This document shows positions 35,264 through 43,589 of a stretch of 64,000 nucleotides of DNA, in pieces. The translations under genes were made by a program, and so were the position numbers. Where the stretch lies: assembly GCA_002772535.1 (NCBI GenBank), contig PFDP01000014.1, forward strand, positions 62,001 to 126,000, in the 5' to 3' direction. The notes beneath the pieces were generated by a model, which was not told the DNA's origin, did not search any database, and saw only the letters and a list, made by a program, of their open reading frames with translations. How positions within the stretch are numbered: position 1 is the stretch's first letter; each line of letters starts with the position of its first letter. Origin of the DNA: Candidatus Peregrinibacteria bacterium CG10_big_fil_rev_8_21_14_0_10_36_19. Its GTDB lineage: Bacteria; Patescibacteriota; Gracilibacteria; UBA1369; LOWO2-01-FULL-3.

Positions 35264-36505
35264 ATGATAGACAATCCAATATTTTTAATAGGAATATCAG
35301 CAATATTTGCCTTTGTGCCTGTTATAATATGGTTAACCTTTTTATTCAAAAAAGCTGAAAAGAGTAAGAAAACTATAGCTTTGGTTTTTCTTTTAGGATG
35401 TTTAACAGCACCAGCGCTATTGGGTTTACAGTACGCTTGGGATTTAGTACCAAGATTTAATCTTGCAGCTTTTATAGAAAATAACATCACAGAACAAAGC
35501 AAGATGTATATAGCGATGTTTGTGCTCTTTGGTGCAATGGAAGAAATTATAAAAATGATAGTTATTTCCAGTATTGATAAAAGAACAGTCCTAATAAACA
35601 CAATTAATGACTCAATTCGATACAGTTTCGTGTCGGCACTAGGATTCTCTTTTACAGAAAATATCTATTATATGTATGAATTCTGGAACAGTATTAGTAC
35701 TGGAGCACTTATAGGAATGTTTATATTCAGATCAAGCTTTACAGCAGCAGCGCATATGATTTTTTCAGGCATATTTGGTTACTACTATGGTGTTGGCAAG
35801 TTTTCATTCCAAATTACACGACAACAAAAGCTTGTGGGAGAAAAGAATAAAATTACCCATTTAATTAGCAAAATATTCAAACTTTCAACGAGCCAAGCTC
35901 ATCAGCAAAAATTGATATTTAAAGGCTTATTGATAGCAATAGGAATGCACGCAACATATAATTATCTATTACAATACAACAAAACATTACCCGTAATGAT
36001 ATTTGTAATATTAGGATTTCTATTCCTTCAATTCCTTTTAAAAAGAAAAAGTGGACATTTAGTTCTTGAAACAGACATTACAGCAAAAAGAAAATCCACA
36101 ATGGCTCCAAGAGATGAAGAAGTAGTAACAGAATTAATAAGTATGTGGTTTAAAGAAAAAAAATATGTAGATGTTATTCATATATGCGAAAGACTTTTAG
36201 AAAGAGATCCCGACAATACGGTAGTTCAAATATTTAAGGCAAAAGCAATGGATCAAATGGAAAATACAAATATCTATAAAAAAATACTTGGAAGCATATT
36301 GCCATCCAAAACAGTACAAGATGAAAGCTTAATAAGAAAGCACCTTGAAGAAAAAGAGATGTTTAATAAAGTTCAAACAATGATTAAGGAACAGCTTGAA
36401 AAAGAGGGTAAAAAATATCAAGAATACAAAGAAGAAGCACAGCAAAGTAATGAATCACAAGAAAAAACAAATACTCCAAGTGATACTTTTCAAGTAGAAG
36501 AATAA
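35264..36505 (+). CDS. PrsW-like intramembrane metalloprotease with C-terminal helical extension
   Basis: 413 aa. Residues 1-265 have about 7-8 membrane helices with PrsW hallmarks: GAMEEIIKMIV (EExxK) near 92, SALGFSFTENIYYM near 125 and FRSSFTAAAHMIFSGIFGYYYG (His) near 155; a further His (GMHATYNYLLQY) lies near 230. Residues 280-413 are soluble, with a TPR-like part (KKYVDVIHICERLLERDPDNT) and a charged tail. PrsW of Bacillus cleaves anti-sigma RsiW. Being operonic with RsbW and STAS proteins, it may act on a regulator here, but RsbW-like proteins are soluble, so the substrate is unclear. Confidence 0.85.
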   Translation: MIDNPIFLIGISAIFAFVPVIIWLTFLFKKAEKSKKTIALVFLLGCLTAPALLGLQYAWDLVPRFNLAAFIENNITEQSKMYIAMFVLFGAMEEIIKMIVISSIDKRTVLINTINDSIRYSFVSALGFSFTENIYYMYEFWNSISTGALIGMFIFRSSFTAAAHMIFSGIFGYYYGVGKFSFQITRQQKLVGEKNKITHLISKIFKLSTSQAHQQKLIFKGLLIAIGMHATYNYLLQYNKTLPVMIFVILGFLFLQFLLKRKSGHLVLETDITAKRKSTMAPRDEEVVTELISMWFKEKKYVDVIHICERLLERDPDNTVVQIFKAKAMDQMENTNIYKKILGSILPSKTVQDESLIRKHLEEKEMFNKVQTMIKEQLEKEGKKYQEYKEEAQQSNESQEKTNTPSDTFQVEE

Positions 36506-36508
36506 GTA

Positions 36509-36517
36509 TGCTAAAAT
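36509..36517 (+). promoter_or_regulatory. Extended -10 box directly before a glycosyltransferase ATG
   Basis: TGcTAAAAT ends exactly 6 nt before the ATG at 36524, predicting a leaderless transcript. No convincing -35, as is common with TGn-extended promoters. Confidence 0.45.
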
Positions 36518-36523
36518 AATTGC

Positions 36524-37642
36524 ATGACTCTCAAAAATGCAAAAATAGCACTAGTCTTTGATTGGACAACAACTAGAGGAGGCGCAGAAAAAGTAAATCT
36601 TACATTACATAAGATGTTTCCAAATGCCCCAATTTTTACATCAATTTATAACGAAAAGAACTTACCGGAATTTAAAGAGGCAGCAATCAAAACATCCTTT
36701 ATACAGAAACTTCCTTTCGCAAAAACAAAACACCAAATGTATTTAAATCTTATGCCATATGCATATGAATCTTTTGATTTAAGCAGCTACGATATAGTAA
36801 TCTCTAGCTCTCACAGTTGTGCAAAGGGCATCATTACAAAGCCAGAAACAATGCACATATGCTATTGTCATACACCAATGAGGTACGCATGGGATAACTG
36901 GCATACATACATTTCAGACTACAAAATAAATCCATTAATTAAGTACATTGGGAAAAGAAAAATGCACAAATTAAGAATGTGGGACAAAATATCAGCAGAG
37001 AGAGTTGATCACTTTATTGCAAACTCAAGTACCACGAAAAAGCGCATAGAAAAATACTACAGAAAAAATTCCGAAATCATCTTTCCGCCAATCGAAACCA
37101 AAAACTTCACAATTGCAGAAGAAACAAAAGGATATTTTCTTGCAGTTGGAAGATTAACTCCATATAAAAAATTTGATCTAATAATAGAAACATTTAACCA
37201 AATAGGACTTCCCCTAAAAATAGTTGGAAGCGGAATATCTGAGCAAGACCTTAGAAAGCAAGCTAACTCTAATATAGAATTTTTAGGACAAGTTAATGAG
37301 AAAACATTGCGAAAACTTTACAGTGAAGCAGAAGCTCTAATATTTCCACAAATAGAAGACTTTGGCATAACAGCGCTAGAAAGCCTGGCATCAGGAAGGC
37401 CAGTAATAGCATTAAACGAAGGAGGAGCAAAAGATTCATTAACAAATGAAAATGCAGTATTCTTTGAAAAACAAACTCCAACTCACCTAAAAGAGGCCAT
37501 AGAAAAATTTCAAAAAACTAAAAATCAATACAAACCAGAAAACCTCAAAAAATATTCAGAAAAATTTGAAGAAGAAGAATTTAAAAAAAATCTAGAAGAA
37601 TTTATACAAACCAAATGGCAACAGTGGCAAACTAAAGAGTAA
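36524..37642 (+). CDS. GT4-family glycosyltransferase
   Basis: 372 aa with two Rossmann-like halves (GT-B fold). The N-terminus has ALVFDWTTTRGGAEKVNLTLH; the middle has ICYCHTPMRYAWD. The C-terminal donor-binding half has FLAVGRLTPYKKFDLIIETF, EFLGQVNEKTLRKLYSEAEALIFPQIEDFGITALESLASG (E-x7-E motif) and RPVIALNEGGAKD. It transfers a sugar from a nucleotide- or lipid-linked donor, probably for surface polysaccharide or glycolipid. Acceptor and sugar cannot be read from sequence. It overlaps the convergent pilin gene by 11 nt. Confidence 0.9.
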   Translation: MTLKNAKIALVFDWTTTRGGAEKVNLTLHKMFPNAPIFTSIYNEKNLPEFKEAAIKTSFIQKLPFAKTKHQMYLNLMPYAYESFDLSSYDIVISSSHSCAKGIITKPETMHICYCHTPMRYAWDNWHTYISDYKINPLIKYIGKRKMHKLRMWDKISAERVDHFIANSSTTKKRIEKYYRKNSEIIFPPIETKNFTIAEETKGYFLAVGRLTPYKKFDLIIETFNQIGLPLKIVGSGISEQDLRKQANSNIEFLGQVNEKTLRKLYSEAEALIFPQIEDFGITALESLASGRPVIALNEGGAKDSLTNENAVFFEKQTPTHLKEAIEKFQKTKNQYKPENLKKYSEKFEEEEFKKNLEEFIQTKWQQWQTKE

Positions 37643-38183
37643 CTAAAGCCATAAAAACATTTACAATTCCCCAAGCCGACAAAGTTAAAACAATACCTAT
37701 TACTCCATTCTTAAGAGCATTTTTCCCCTTGTCTTTATCATCAGATATTCCAGCAAAAAGATACAAATAACCTCCGTAAACTAGAGAACCAACAGTTATC
37801 AGACCAGACAGCGCAATTACAAATTCCAAAATATAGCGCACATAAAAAGGCACCATCCAAAGTTTTATATTTCCAGTTCTAATACCACAAGCTAAAACGT
37901 CACTACTAGTAACATTTTGAGGACCATTTGGTACATTAATGAGAGGGGTTCTTTTTGCAACAGTTTGCTTTGCAATCTCACGGTTAGTAGATACATAAAA
38001 CATTAGCACATCACAATCTTCAACAGTTTCAATTGTAGTTTGAGGCAAAATAGTACCCCTTTGAGAATCTAAATTTATAGCCTGCTCAGTTGGAGTTAGC
38101 TCGGCTTCAGCGGCAAAAACTACAGATACAAAGCTAGAACAAATCACAAAAGCAATAACTACTGAAACTATTTTTTTAAACAC
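37632..38183 (-). CDS. Type IV secretion pilin-like membrane protein
   Basis: 183 aa from a GTG at 38183; the ATG in the track (38231) is upstream of the predicted mRNA start. With this start there is a standard signal peptide (FKKIVSVVIAFVICSSFVSVVFA, then AEAELT). After a polar ectodomain with paired cysteines (ETVEDCDV, DVLACGI), two membrane helices (about 110-140 and 160-182) flank a short loop (AGISDDKDKGKNALKNG), as in TrbC/VirB2-like and Patescibacterial T4SS-pilin families. The latter typically contain the GGYLYLFAG...A..G..G motif seen here (VYGGYLYLFAG). It may partner with the VirD4-like ATPase at 10.3 kb. Confidence 0.75.
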   Translation of the reverse strand: MFKKIVSVVIAFVICSSFVSVVFAAEAELTPTEQAINLDSQRGTILPQTTIETVEDCDVLMFYVSTNREIAKQTVAKRTPLINVPNGPQNVTSSDVLACGIRTGNIKLWMVPFYVRYILEFVIALSGLITVGSLVYGGYLYLFAGISDDKDKGKNALKNGVIGIVLTLSAWGIVNVFMALVTL

Positions 38184-38219
38184 AGTGATGAATGTAATGA
38201 GGTACAAATTACAAAAGCT

Positions 38220-38225
38220 ATTATA
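38220..38225 (-). promoter_or_regulatory. Extended -10 box of the pilin-like gene
   Basis: Minus-strand TGtTATAAT lies within codons 1-4 of the ORF-track call, so transcription would start near 38213 and translation at the downstream GTG (38183). Confidence 0.5.
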
Positions 38226-38235
38226 ACACATAACC

Positions 38236-38263
38236 TTGCTCTTTTCAAAGCATCATATATAAT
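38236..38263 (+). promoter_or_regulatory. Promoter of der
   Basis: TTGCTC (38236-38241), 16 nt, TATAAT (38258-38263). Start near 38270; about 18 nt of A-rich leader without Shine-Dalgarno precede the ATG at 38288. Confidence 0.5.
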
Positions 38264-38287
38264 CCTTACACATTTAACAAAATAAAA

Positions 38288-39649
38288 ATGGACCCCGCGC
38301 CAATAGTCGCAATAGTTGGACGTCCCAATGTTGGAAAATCAACACTCTTCAATCGCTTGATTGGCAAAAAAATGGCCATAATAGCAGAAGAAGCCGGAAC
38401 AACAAGAGACAGAGTTATGCAAAAAATGGATTGTCATGGCTATTTTATTAATTTAGTTGATACGGGTGGTTTAGAATACGGCAAAAAAGAAAACATTGAA
38501 GAAGACATACAAAGTCAATCACATGTAGCAATAGACGGTGCAGATGTAATTTTATTCATTGTTGATGTAAGTGCAGAACTCACATCAAACGATTTTGCAG
38601 CTGCAGAAATATTACGTAAATCAAAAAAAGATATCATACTTGTGGCCAGCAAATGCGATAATCAAGGTTTTGAAGATAGAATATACAATATATATGAATT
38701 AGGTTTTGGGGAACCTGTAAAAATATCAGCGATACATAAGCTAGGAATAGAAAGCCTAACACATACAATAGAAGACCACTTAAAAAAACAGGGATTTAAA
38801 AAGGGGGAACAGATTAAAATAGAAGATCAAACTAACATATGCATTTTAGGTAAACCTAATGCTGGAAAATCATCTTTAGTTAATTCTTTACTGGGCTCAG
38901 AAAAAGTAATTGTATCTGATGTACCAGGAACAACAAGAGACAGTACGGATACAGAAGTGGTTTATAAAGAAAAAACATATAACTTAATAGACACAGCCGG
39001 ACTAAGAAAAAGAGGAAAGATAGAAAGAGGTATAGAAAAATTCAGTGCATTAAGATGTCTCATGGCCATTGAAAGATCAGATATAGTTATTCTCCTAATA
39101 GACGGAAGTAAAGGTTTAACAAGCCAAGATGCACACATCGTAAGTTACGCGCTTGAGCACAATAAAGGTTTAATAATTGGTGTAAACAAAATAGATCTTT
39201 TTGAAGAAGGTGAAGAGACAAGAGATAGTATTACCCACAGATTACAAAGAAAATTCAGCTTCATACCATGGGCACCAGTAATATTTTTATCAGCAAAAAA
39301 CAAAAAAAATATATACAACATATTTGAACTCGCAGACAAAATAATGGCTGAAAGAAGAAAAAGAATTCCAACACCGGAGTTCAACAGCTTCTTACAAAAA
39401 ATCACATTCAAGCACGTACCAGCAAGTGCAAGGCAAAAAAAGCCAAAATTCAAATATGGTAGCCAAGTAGAAATAGAACCACCAACATTTCTATTCTTTT
39501 TCAAATTCGCCAACAATCTTCACTTCTCATACCCAAGATATCTAGAAAACGAAATAAGAAAAGAGTACGGGTTCCAAGGAACAGCAATACAATTAAAGTT
39601 CAAAAATCAAACTAGCGAAAACGAGCAATCTCTAAAAACTTCTCAGTAG
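38288..39649 (+). CDS. der: Ribosome-associated GTPase Der (EngA)
   Basis: 453 aa, the tandem-GTPase protein required for 50S assembly. G domain 1: GRPNVGKSTLFNRL (about 11-24), DTGGLEY, SKCDNQG in place of the usual NKxD. G domain 2: GKPNAGKSSLVNSLLGSEKVIVSDVPGTTRDS, DTAGLRKRGKIERGIEKFS, NKIDLFE. The C-terminal KH-like domain (about 355-440) is recognisable. Length is normal. In domain 1, NKxD appears as SKCD, a relaxed guanine-specificity motif. The stop overlaps a convergent nucleotidyltransferase gene by 38 nt. Confidence 0.96.
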   Translation: MDPAPIVAIVGRPNVGKSTLFNRLIGKKMAIIAEEAGTTRDRVMQKMDCHGYFINLVDTGGLEYGKKENIEEDIQSQSHVAIDGADVILFIVDVSAELTSNDFAAAEILRKSKKDIILVASKCDNQGFEDRIYNIYELGFGEPVKISAIHKLGIESLTHTIEDHLKKQGFKKGEQIKIEDQTNICILGKPNAGKSSLVNSLLGSEKVIVSDVPGTTRDSTDTEVVYKEKTYNLIDTAGLRKRGKIERGIEKFSALRCLMAIERSDIVILLIDGSKGLTSQDAHIVSYALEHNKGLIIGVNKIDLFEEGEETRDSITHRLQRKFSFIPWAPVIFLSAKNKKNIYNIFELADKIMAERRKRIPTPEFNSFLQKITFKHVPASARQKKPKFKYGSQVEIEPPTFLFFFKFANNLHFSYPRYLENEIRKEYGFQGTAIQLKFKNQTSENEQSLKTSQ

Positions 39650-40331
39650 TAATGTTTTTATCCTCAAACCTATCAAACCACGCCCGTCTATAAATTCTTC
39701 GACGGTCAACATTATGAAATTTTAAAATATTTCTAGAAACTATAAGTCCAGATTGATCTTCCAAGTTAGACATCTTCAAAGCAGCTCTTTTTAACTGCCA
39801 TTTAGAAAGTAAATTTTCAATAAAATCCCCAAATTTACCATCAAAAACAAAAGTTAAAATATTTCGTAAAACGCTTTTATTTCTTAAATTACCACAACTT
39901 TCCATAACAATAGGGGTAGAAAAATAAGAACGAATCCAAGTATTAGCAGCAACAAAGTCTTTAAAAACACCATCATTAAAAACTGGCATAATTTTCTTAA
40001 CCCAAAAAGCCAAATAAACATCATCACTTAAAGCAAGATCAGCAAACGACAACCTAGAATCATCAACAAAAAAAGATAAACAAAATCTGCTACTAATCTT
40101 ATCTCCATGCCTTCTTACCCCAAGAAGGTGAAAAACAAAAGTCACAAGAGTTCGTACAAAAAAAAGCCTTCCTTTCTTAGCAATAATAAATAAATCTATA
40201 TCACTTTTTTCATCAACAATCCCAAAAGATAAATTATTACAAACACCAACAAACTTTAAAAAAGGAATAAAATTCAAAAAAGAAACATATCTATCAACCC
40301 GCCTCCACAACTTTATTTCTACTTCATTCAT
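39612..40331 (-). CDS. Nucleotidyltransferase-fold protein
   Basis: 239 aa. The N-terminal region carries a pol-beta-type nucleotidyltransferase signature (NLSFGIVDEKSDIDLFIIAKKGRLFF), with the D-x-D metal pair in SDIDLF. The usual GS motif is altered to FG. A hydrophobic segment follows (FFVRTLVTFVFHLL). The rest is helical and unassigned. Similar small proteins in Patescibacteria are annotated only as nucleotidyltransferase domain proteins; the substrate is unknown. Its last 38 nt overlap der. The start at 40331 is 20 nt from the divergent uvrC start. Confidence 0.72.
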   Translation of the reverse strand: MNEVEIKLWRRVDRYVSFLNFIPFLKFVGVCNNLSFGIVDEKSDIDLFIIAKKGRLFFVRTLVTFVFHLLGVRRHGDKISSRFCLSFFVDDSRLSFADLALSDDVYLAFWVKKIMPVFNDGVFKDFVAANTWIRSYFSTPIVMESCGNLRNKSVLRNILTFVFDGKFGDFIENLLSKWQLKRAALKMSNLEDQSGLIVSRNILKFHNVDRRRIYRRAWFDRFEDKNITTEKFLEIARFR

Positions 40332-40339
40332 AAATTAAG

Positions 40340-40345
40340 TATACT
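40340..40345 (+). promoter_or_regulatory. -10 box directly before uvrC
   Basis: TATACT ends 6 nt before the uvrC ATG at 40352, again predicting leaderless translation. It sits in a 20-nt divergent gap. Confidence 0.4.
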
Positions 40346-40351
40346 AAACAC

Positions 40352-42430
40352 ATGATAGAAACAAAAGAATTAGAAAACATATTGGGAAAAAGCCCAAATT
40401 CGCCAGGTATTTACAAAATGCTAGATGAAAAAGGTGAAATAATTTACATAGGAAAAGCAAAAGATCTAAAAAAGCGTGTTAAACAATACTTTCAAAAAGA
40501 CTATTTTCATTCAAGCAGGACAAAAATATTACTTGAAAAAGTTAAAGACATAGAATTAATAGCAGTAGATAGTGAATTAGAAGCAACAATACTAGAATCA
40601 AACCTCATTAAAGAACTTCAGCCCAAATACAATGTCATCATGAAAGATGACAAATCATACGTTTACATAAAAATAACAAAAGAAGATTTTCCAAGAGTAC
40701 AAATAGTAAGAGAAATACTAAAAGATAATGCAAAATACATAGGGCCAAAAACAGCTGCACACAAAGTAAAAGAAACCTTTAAACTTTTAAAAAAGATCTT
40801 CCCATTTAGGCATTGCGGGCTTGGAATAGAAATGATTCAAGAAAACATAGGTAAAGAACACACAGTAAAAATAACTAACAAAGTTATTAAATATCCATGC
40901 CTAGATTATTATATAAAACGCTGCATCGCCCCCTGCATAGGAAAATGCAAAATTAATGAATACCAAGATATTATTAAAAATGTTGAAAATTTTTTAGAAG
41001 GCAAAGCAGACCAAGTTATTGAAAATATAAAAATTCAAATGCAAACCTATGCTCAAAATAGAGAGTTTGAAAAAGCCGCAAAGTTAAGAGACAAATTGCT
41101 AAAAATCCAAGACATACTCGAAAAACAAAAAGTTCAAGACGGAAACACAACAAGCAAAGATGTAATAAATTACCTTGTGCATCAAAACAAAGCCTACTTC
41201 AATCTATTTCAAATCAGATCTGGGAAACTAATAGGACAAGAAAATTTTATTTTAAGTGCCGAAGCAACAGAAGATGAAAGTCAAGAAACAGAAATCCTAG
41301 AAGCATTTATAGAGCAGTACTATGCAATTGCAACAGATATACCAAAAGAAATCCACATACCACACAAAATCCACAAAGATAAAATTGAAGGAGCAAAAAT
41401 AATTATCCCAAAAATAGGAGACAAAAATAAACTACTCGAAATGAGCCTCAAAAATGCAAGAATTTATGCAGATAAATCTGCTCCAAGATGGAACAAGGAA
41501 AATGACCTCACAATCAAAGCCACGGAAAAACTTCAAGAAATACTGAAGATAGAAAAACCGCTTAAGAGAATTGAATGCTACGACATCTCACATCTAAGTG
41601 GCACAGACACAGTAGCATCAATGGTTGTTTTCGAAAACGGAGCGCCAAAAAACAACATGTACAGAAAATTCAAAATCAAAACAGTACAAGAAAAGCCCGA
41701 CGATTTTAAATCCATGGAAGAGGTGCTCACAAGAAGACTAACTAAAATTGCTCAAGAAATACAACAAAAAGAGTACAAATTCAAAAAAGCCCCTCTAAAA
41801 AAACAAAACGAACTGAATAGTGAAAAAGATCCCAAGAAGATTTTTTTCACACTAGAAAAAAACAAAATAATTAAAGGATATATTTCAATATCAGAGCATG
41901 ATAAAAAAATCGCAGAAATAAAAGATCTATGGGTTGAAGAAAAAGAAAGGGGCAAAAAACTTGGATACAATTTGATAAAAAATATAATTCAAAAATCAAG
42001 CAGTAAACGTTTTTATATTGGATGTGAGCCAAAAATGAGAGAATATTATATGATAGCTGGATTTGAAGATATAAAAAAAGTCCCAGAAGAAATTAACCAG
42101 CAGAAAAATCTAATCTATCTTGTATATGACAAAATTAAACATAAAAAGGACGAATCATTTTCAAAAATACCTGATCTAATAGTAATTGATGGAGGCAAAG
42201 GTCAACTCAGTAGCGCCTCGAATGTTTTAAAAAAACTAGAACTCAATATTCCACATATTTCATTAGCGAAAAGATTAGAAGAAATTTTTGTACCAAAAAA
42301 CTCCAAACCTATAATACTAGAACGCAATAATGAGGCCTTAAAACTTTTACAAAGAGCCCGAGATGAAGCCCACAGATTTGCAATTTCCTTTAATAGAGAT
42401 TTGCGCTCAAAAAGAATTAAAAAAACTTAA
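40352..42430 (+). CDS. uvrC: UvrC excinuclease subunit with embedded GNAT domain and no C-terminal HhH
   Basis: 692 aa, DNA nucleotide-excision repair. GIY-YIG nuclease at 1-90 (SPGIYKMLDEKGEIIYIGKAKDL), a cysteine cluster at about 150-200 (FRHCGLG, PCLDYYIKRCIAPCIGKC), UVR motif near 240 (REFEKAAKLRDKLLKIQDI), then the RNase-H-like nuclease (IECYDISHLSGTDTVASMVVF; SMEEVLTRRL). Between that and PDLIVIDGGKGQLSSA (about 606) sits an insert of about 110 residues that looks like a GNAT acetyltransferase: KDLWVEEKERGKKLGYNLIK and MREYYMIAGFEDI. The chain ends at SFNRDLRSKRIKKT, where other UvrC proteins continue into a helix-hairpin-helix pair. The stop overlaps thiI by 14 nt. Confidence 0.95.
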   Translation: MIETKELENILGKSPNSPGIYKMLDEKGEIIYIGKAKDLKKRVKQYFQKDYFHSSRTKILLEKVKDIELIAVDSELEATILESNLIKELQPKYNVIMKDDKSYVYIKITKEDFPRVQIVREILKDNAKYIGPKTAAHKVKETFKLLKKIFPFRHCGLGIEMIQENIGKEHTVKITNKVIKYPCLDYYIKRCIAPCIGKCKINEYQDIIKNVENFLEGKADQVIENIKIQMQTYAQNREFEKAAKLRDKLLKIQDILEKQKVQDGNTTSKDVINYLVHQNKAYFNLFQIRSGKLIGQENFILSAEATEDESQETEILEAFIEQYYAIATDIPKEIHIPHKIHKDKIEGAKIIIPKIGDKNKLLEMSLKNARIYADKSAPRWNKENDLTIKATEKLQEILKIEKPLKRIECYDISHLSGTDTVASMVVFENGAPKNNMYRKFKIKTVQEKPDDFKSMEEVLTRRLTKIAQEIQQKEYKFKKAPLKKQNELNSEKDPKKIFFTLEKNKIIKGYISISEHDKKIAEIKDLWVEEKERGKKLGYNLIKNIIQKSSSKRFYIGCEPKMREYYMIAGFEDIKKVPEEINQQKNLIYLVYDKIKHKKDESFSKIPDLIVIDGGKGQLSSASNVLKKLELNIPHISLAKRLEEIFVPKNSKPIILERNNEALKLLQRARDEAHRFAISFNRDLRSKRIKKT

Positions 42431-43589
42431 TTTCAGACTCTTCAATTAACTTATCCTCCCATAGCTTCAAATCTAAATTTTCTTCAAAAGATGCAGTATC
42501 AAATAAATTAGCCTTTAATTCAGGCTTACGAGATGTAAACATTGTACATGTATCAGAAGAAGGCAGTTTTGAAATGTCATAAGTACCAATCTTTTCAGCC
42601 AAATTCACAATATCCTCCTTATCATAAGCAACAAGTGGTCTATAAACAGGAATATTTGAAGCCTCATCCACAACAAACATATTTTCAGCAGTTTGAGAAG
42701 CAACTTGGCCAAAACTTTCTCCAGTTATCAAACCCTTGGCAGACTCCTTTTTAGCAATTGCATCAGCAACTCTAAACATCATCCTTCTATATAAAATAGT
42801 TCTAATACTTCCTGGAATTTCCAAACAACGACCAACCTCATTTTGAAATTCACCAAAAGGCACGAAGTAAAGTTTAGAATCATCCTGATATTGAGCAAGA
42901 ATATTTACTAAATCCTCCACTTGAGTCATCTCACTATCATCAGAAAATGGAAAACTATGGAAATGTACAAAAATCACTCTAGCTCCTCTTCTCATCATTA
43001 ACCAAGATGCCACAGGGGAATCAATACCCGAAGAGATCAAAGAGACAAGCCTGCCTTGCGAACACGCAGAAAGCCCCCCAAGTCCTTTATAAGTTTTGTA
43101 ATAAAAAAAAGATTTGTTATTAAAAAATTCAACCCCTATTGTAAGATCAGGATCTTTCATTTTAACAGGAATAGAAAAATCATTTTTCAACAGGTAAGCA
43201 CCAAGATATCTCTCAGCCTCAACAGACTTATATGGCAGCTGCATAGACCTTTTACAACTAACCCTAAACGAGGAAGGCAAAACATCAAAAGTTGGCATAT
43301 ATTTCAAAATACCCTCACCCAAATCATCTAAATCCAAAGATCCTTCATAAACAAATCTAAAAGTTTTGATACCAAAAATTTTCTCTAAAACCTCAACATA
43401 TTCAGATTCAACATATCTATCAGGCAGCGGAACAAAAATTCTTTTTAAAGTATGTTTCACAACAAAAGTAGCAGAAAAACGCTTTTCAAGTTTATACTTA
43501 ACCTGCTTTCGCATTTTTTCGACAAAATAATCCAAGTTAGCTCTTTTAAGCCCAATTTCACCGTAATGTATTATTATAAACCTTTTCAT
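42417..43589 (-). CDS. thiI: tRNA 4-thiouridine synthase ThiI
   Basis: 390 aa. N-terminal ferredoxin-like and THUMP domains (1-165; HYGEIGLKRANLDYFVEKM, SFRVSCKRSMQLPYKSVEAERYLGAYL). The PP-loop ATPase follows: RLVSLISSGIDSPVASWLMMRRGARVIFVHFHSFP (about 180-215). Conserved TGESFGQVASQT and RPLVAYDKEDIVNLA follow, with a candidate catalytic Cys in SDTCTMF. It makes s4U8 in tRNA. No rhodanese domain is fused, so sulfur would come from another donor. Its start overlaps the stop of the upstream lipoprotein gene by 4 nt. Confidence 0.94.
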   Translation of the reverse strand: MKRFIIIHYGEIGLKRANLDYFVEKMRKQVKYKLEKRFSATFVVKHTLKRIFVPLPDRYVESEYVEVLEKIFGIKTFRFVYEGSLDLDDLGEGILKYMPTFDVLPSSFRVSCKRSMQLPYKSVEAERYLGAYLLKNDFSIPVKMKDPDLTIGVEFFNNKSFFYYKTYKGLGGLSACSQGRLVSLISSGIDSPVASWLMMRRGARVIFVHFHSFPFSDDSEMTQVEDLVNILAQYQDDSKLYFVPFGEFQNEVGRCLEIPGSIRTILYRRMMFRVADAIAKKESAKGLITGESFGQVASQTAENMFVVDEASNIPVYRPLVAYDKEDIVNLAEKIGTYDISKLPSSDTCTMFTSRKPELKANLFDTASFEENLDLKLWEDKLIEESEIKFF

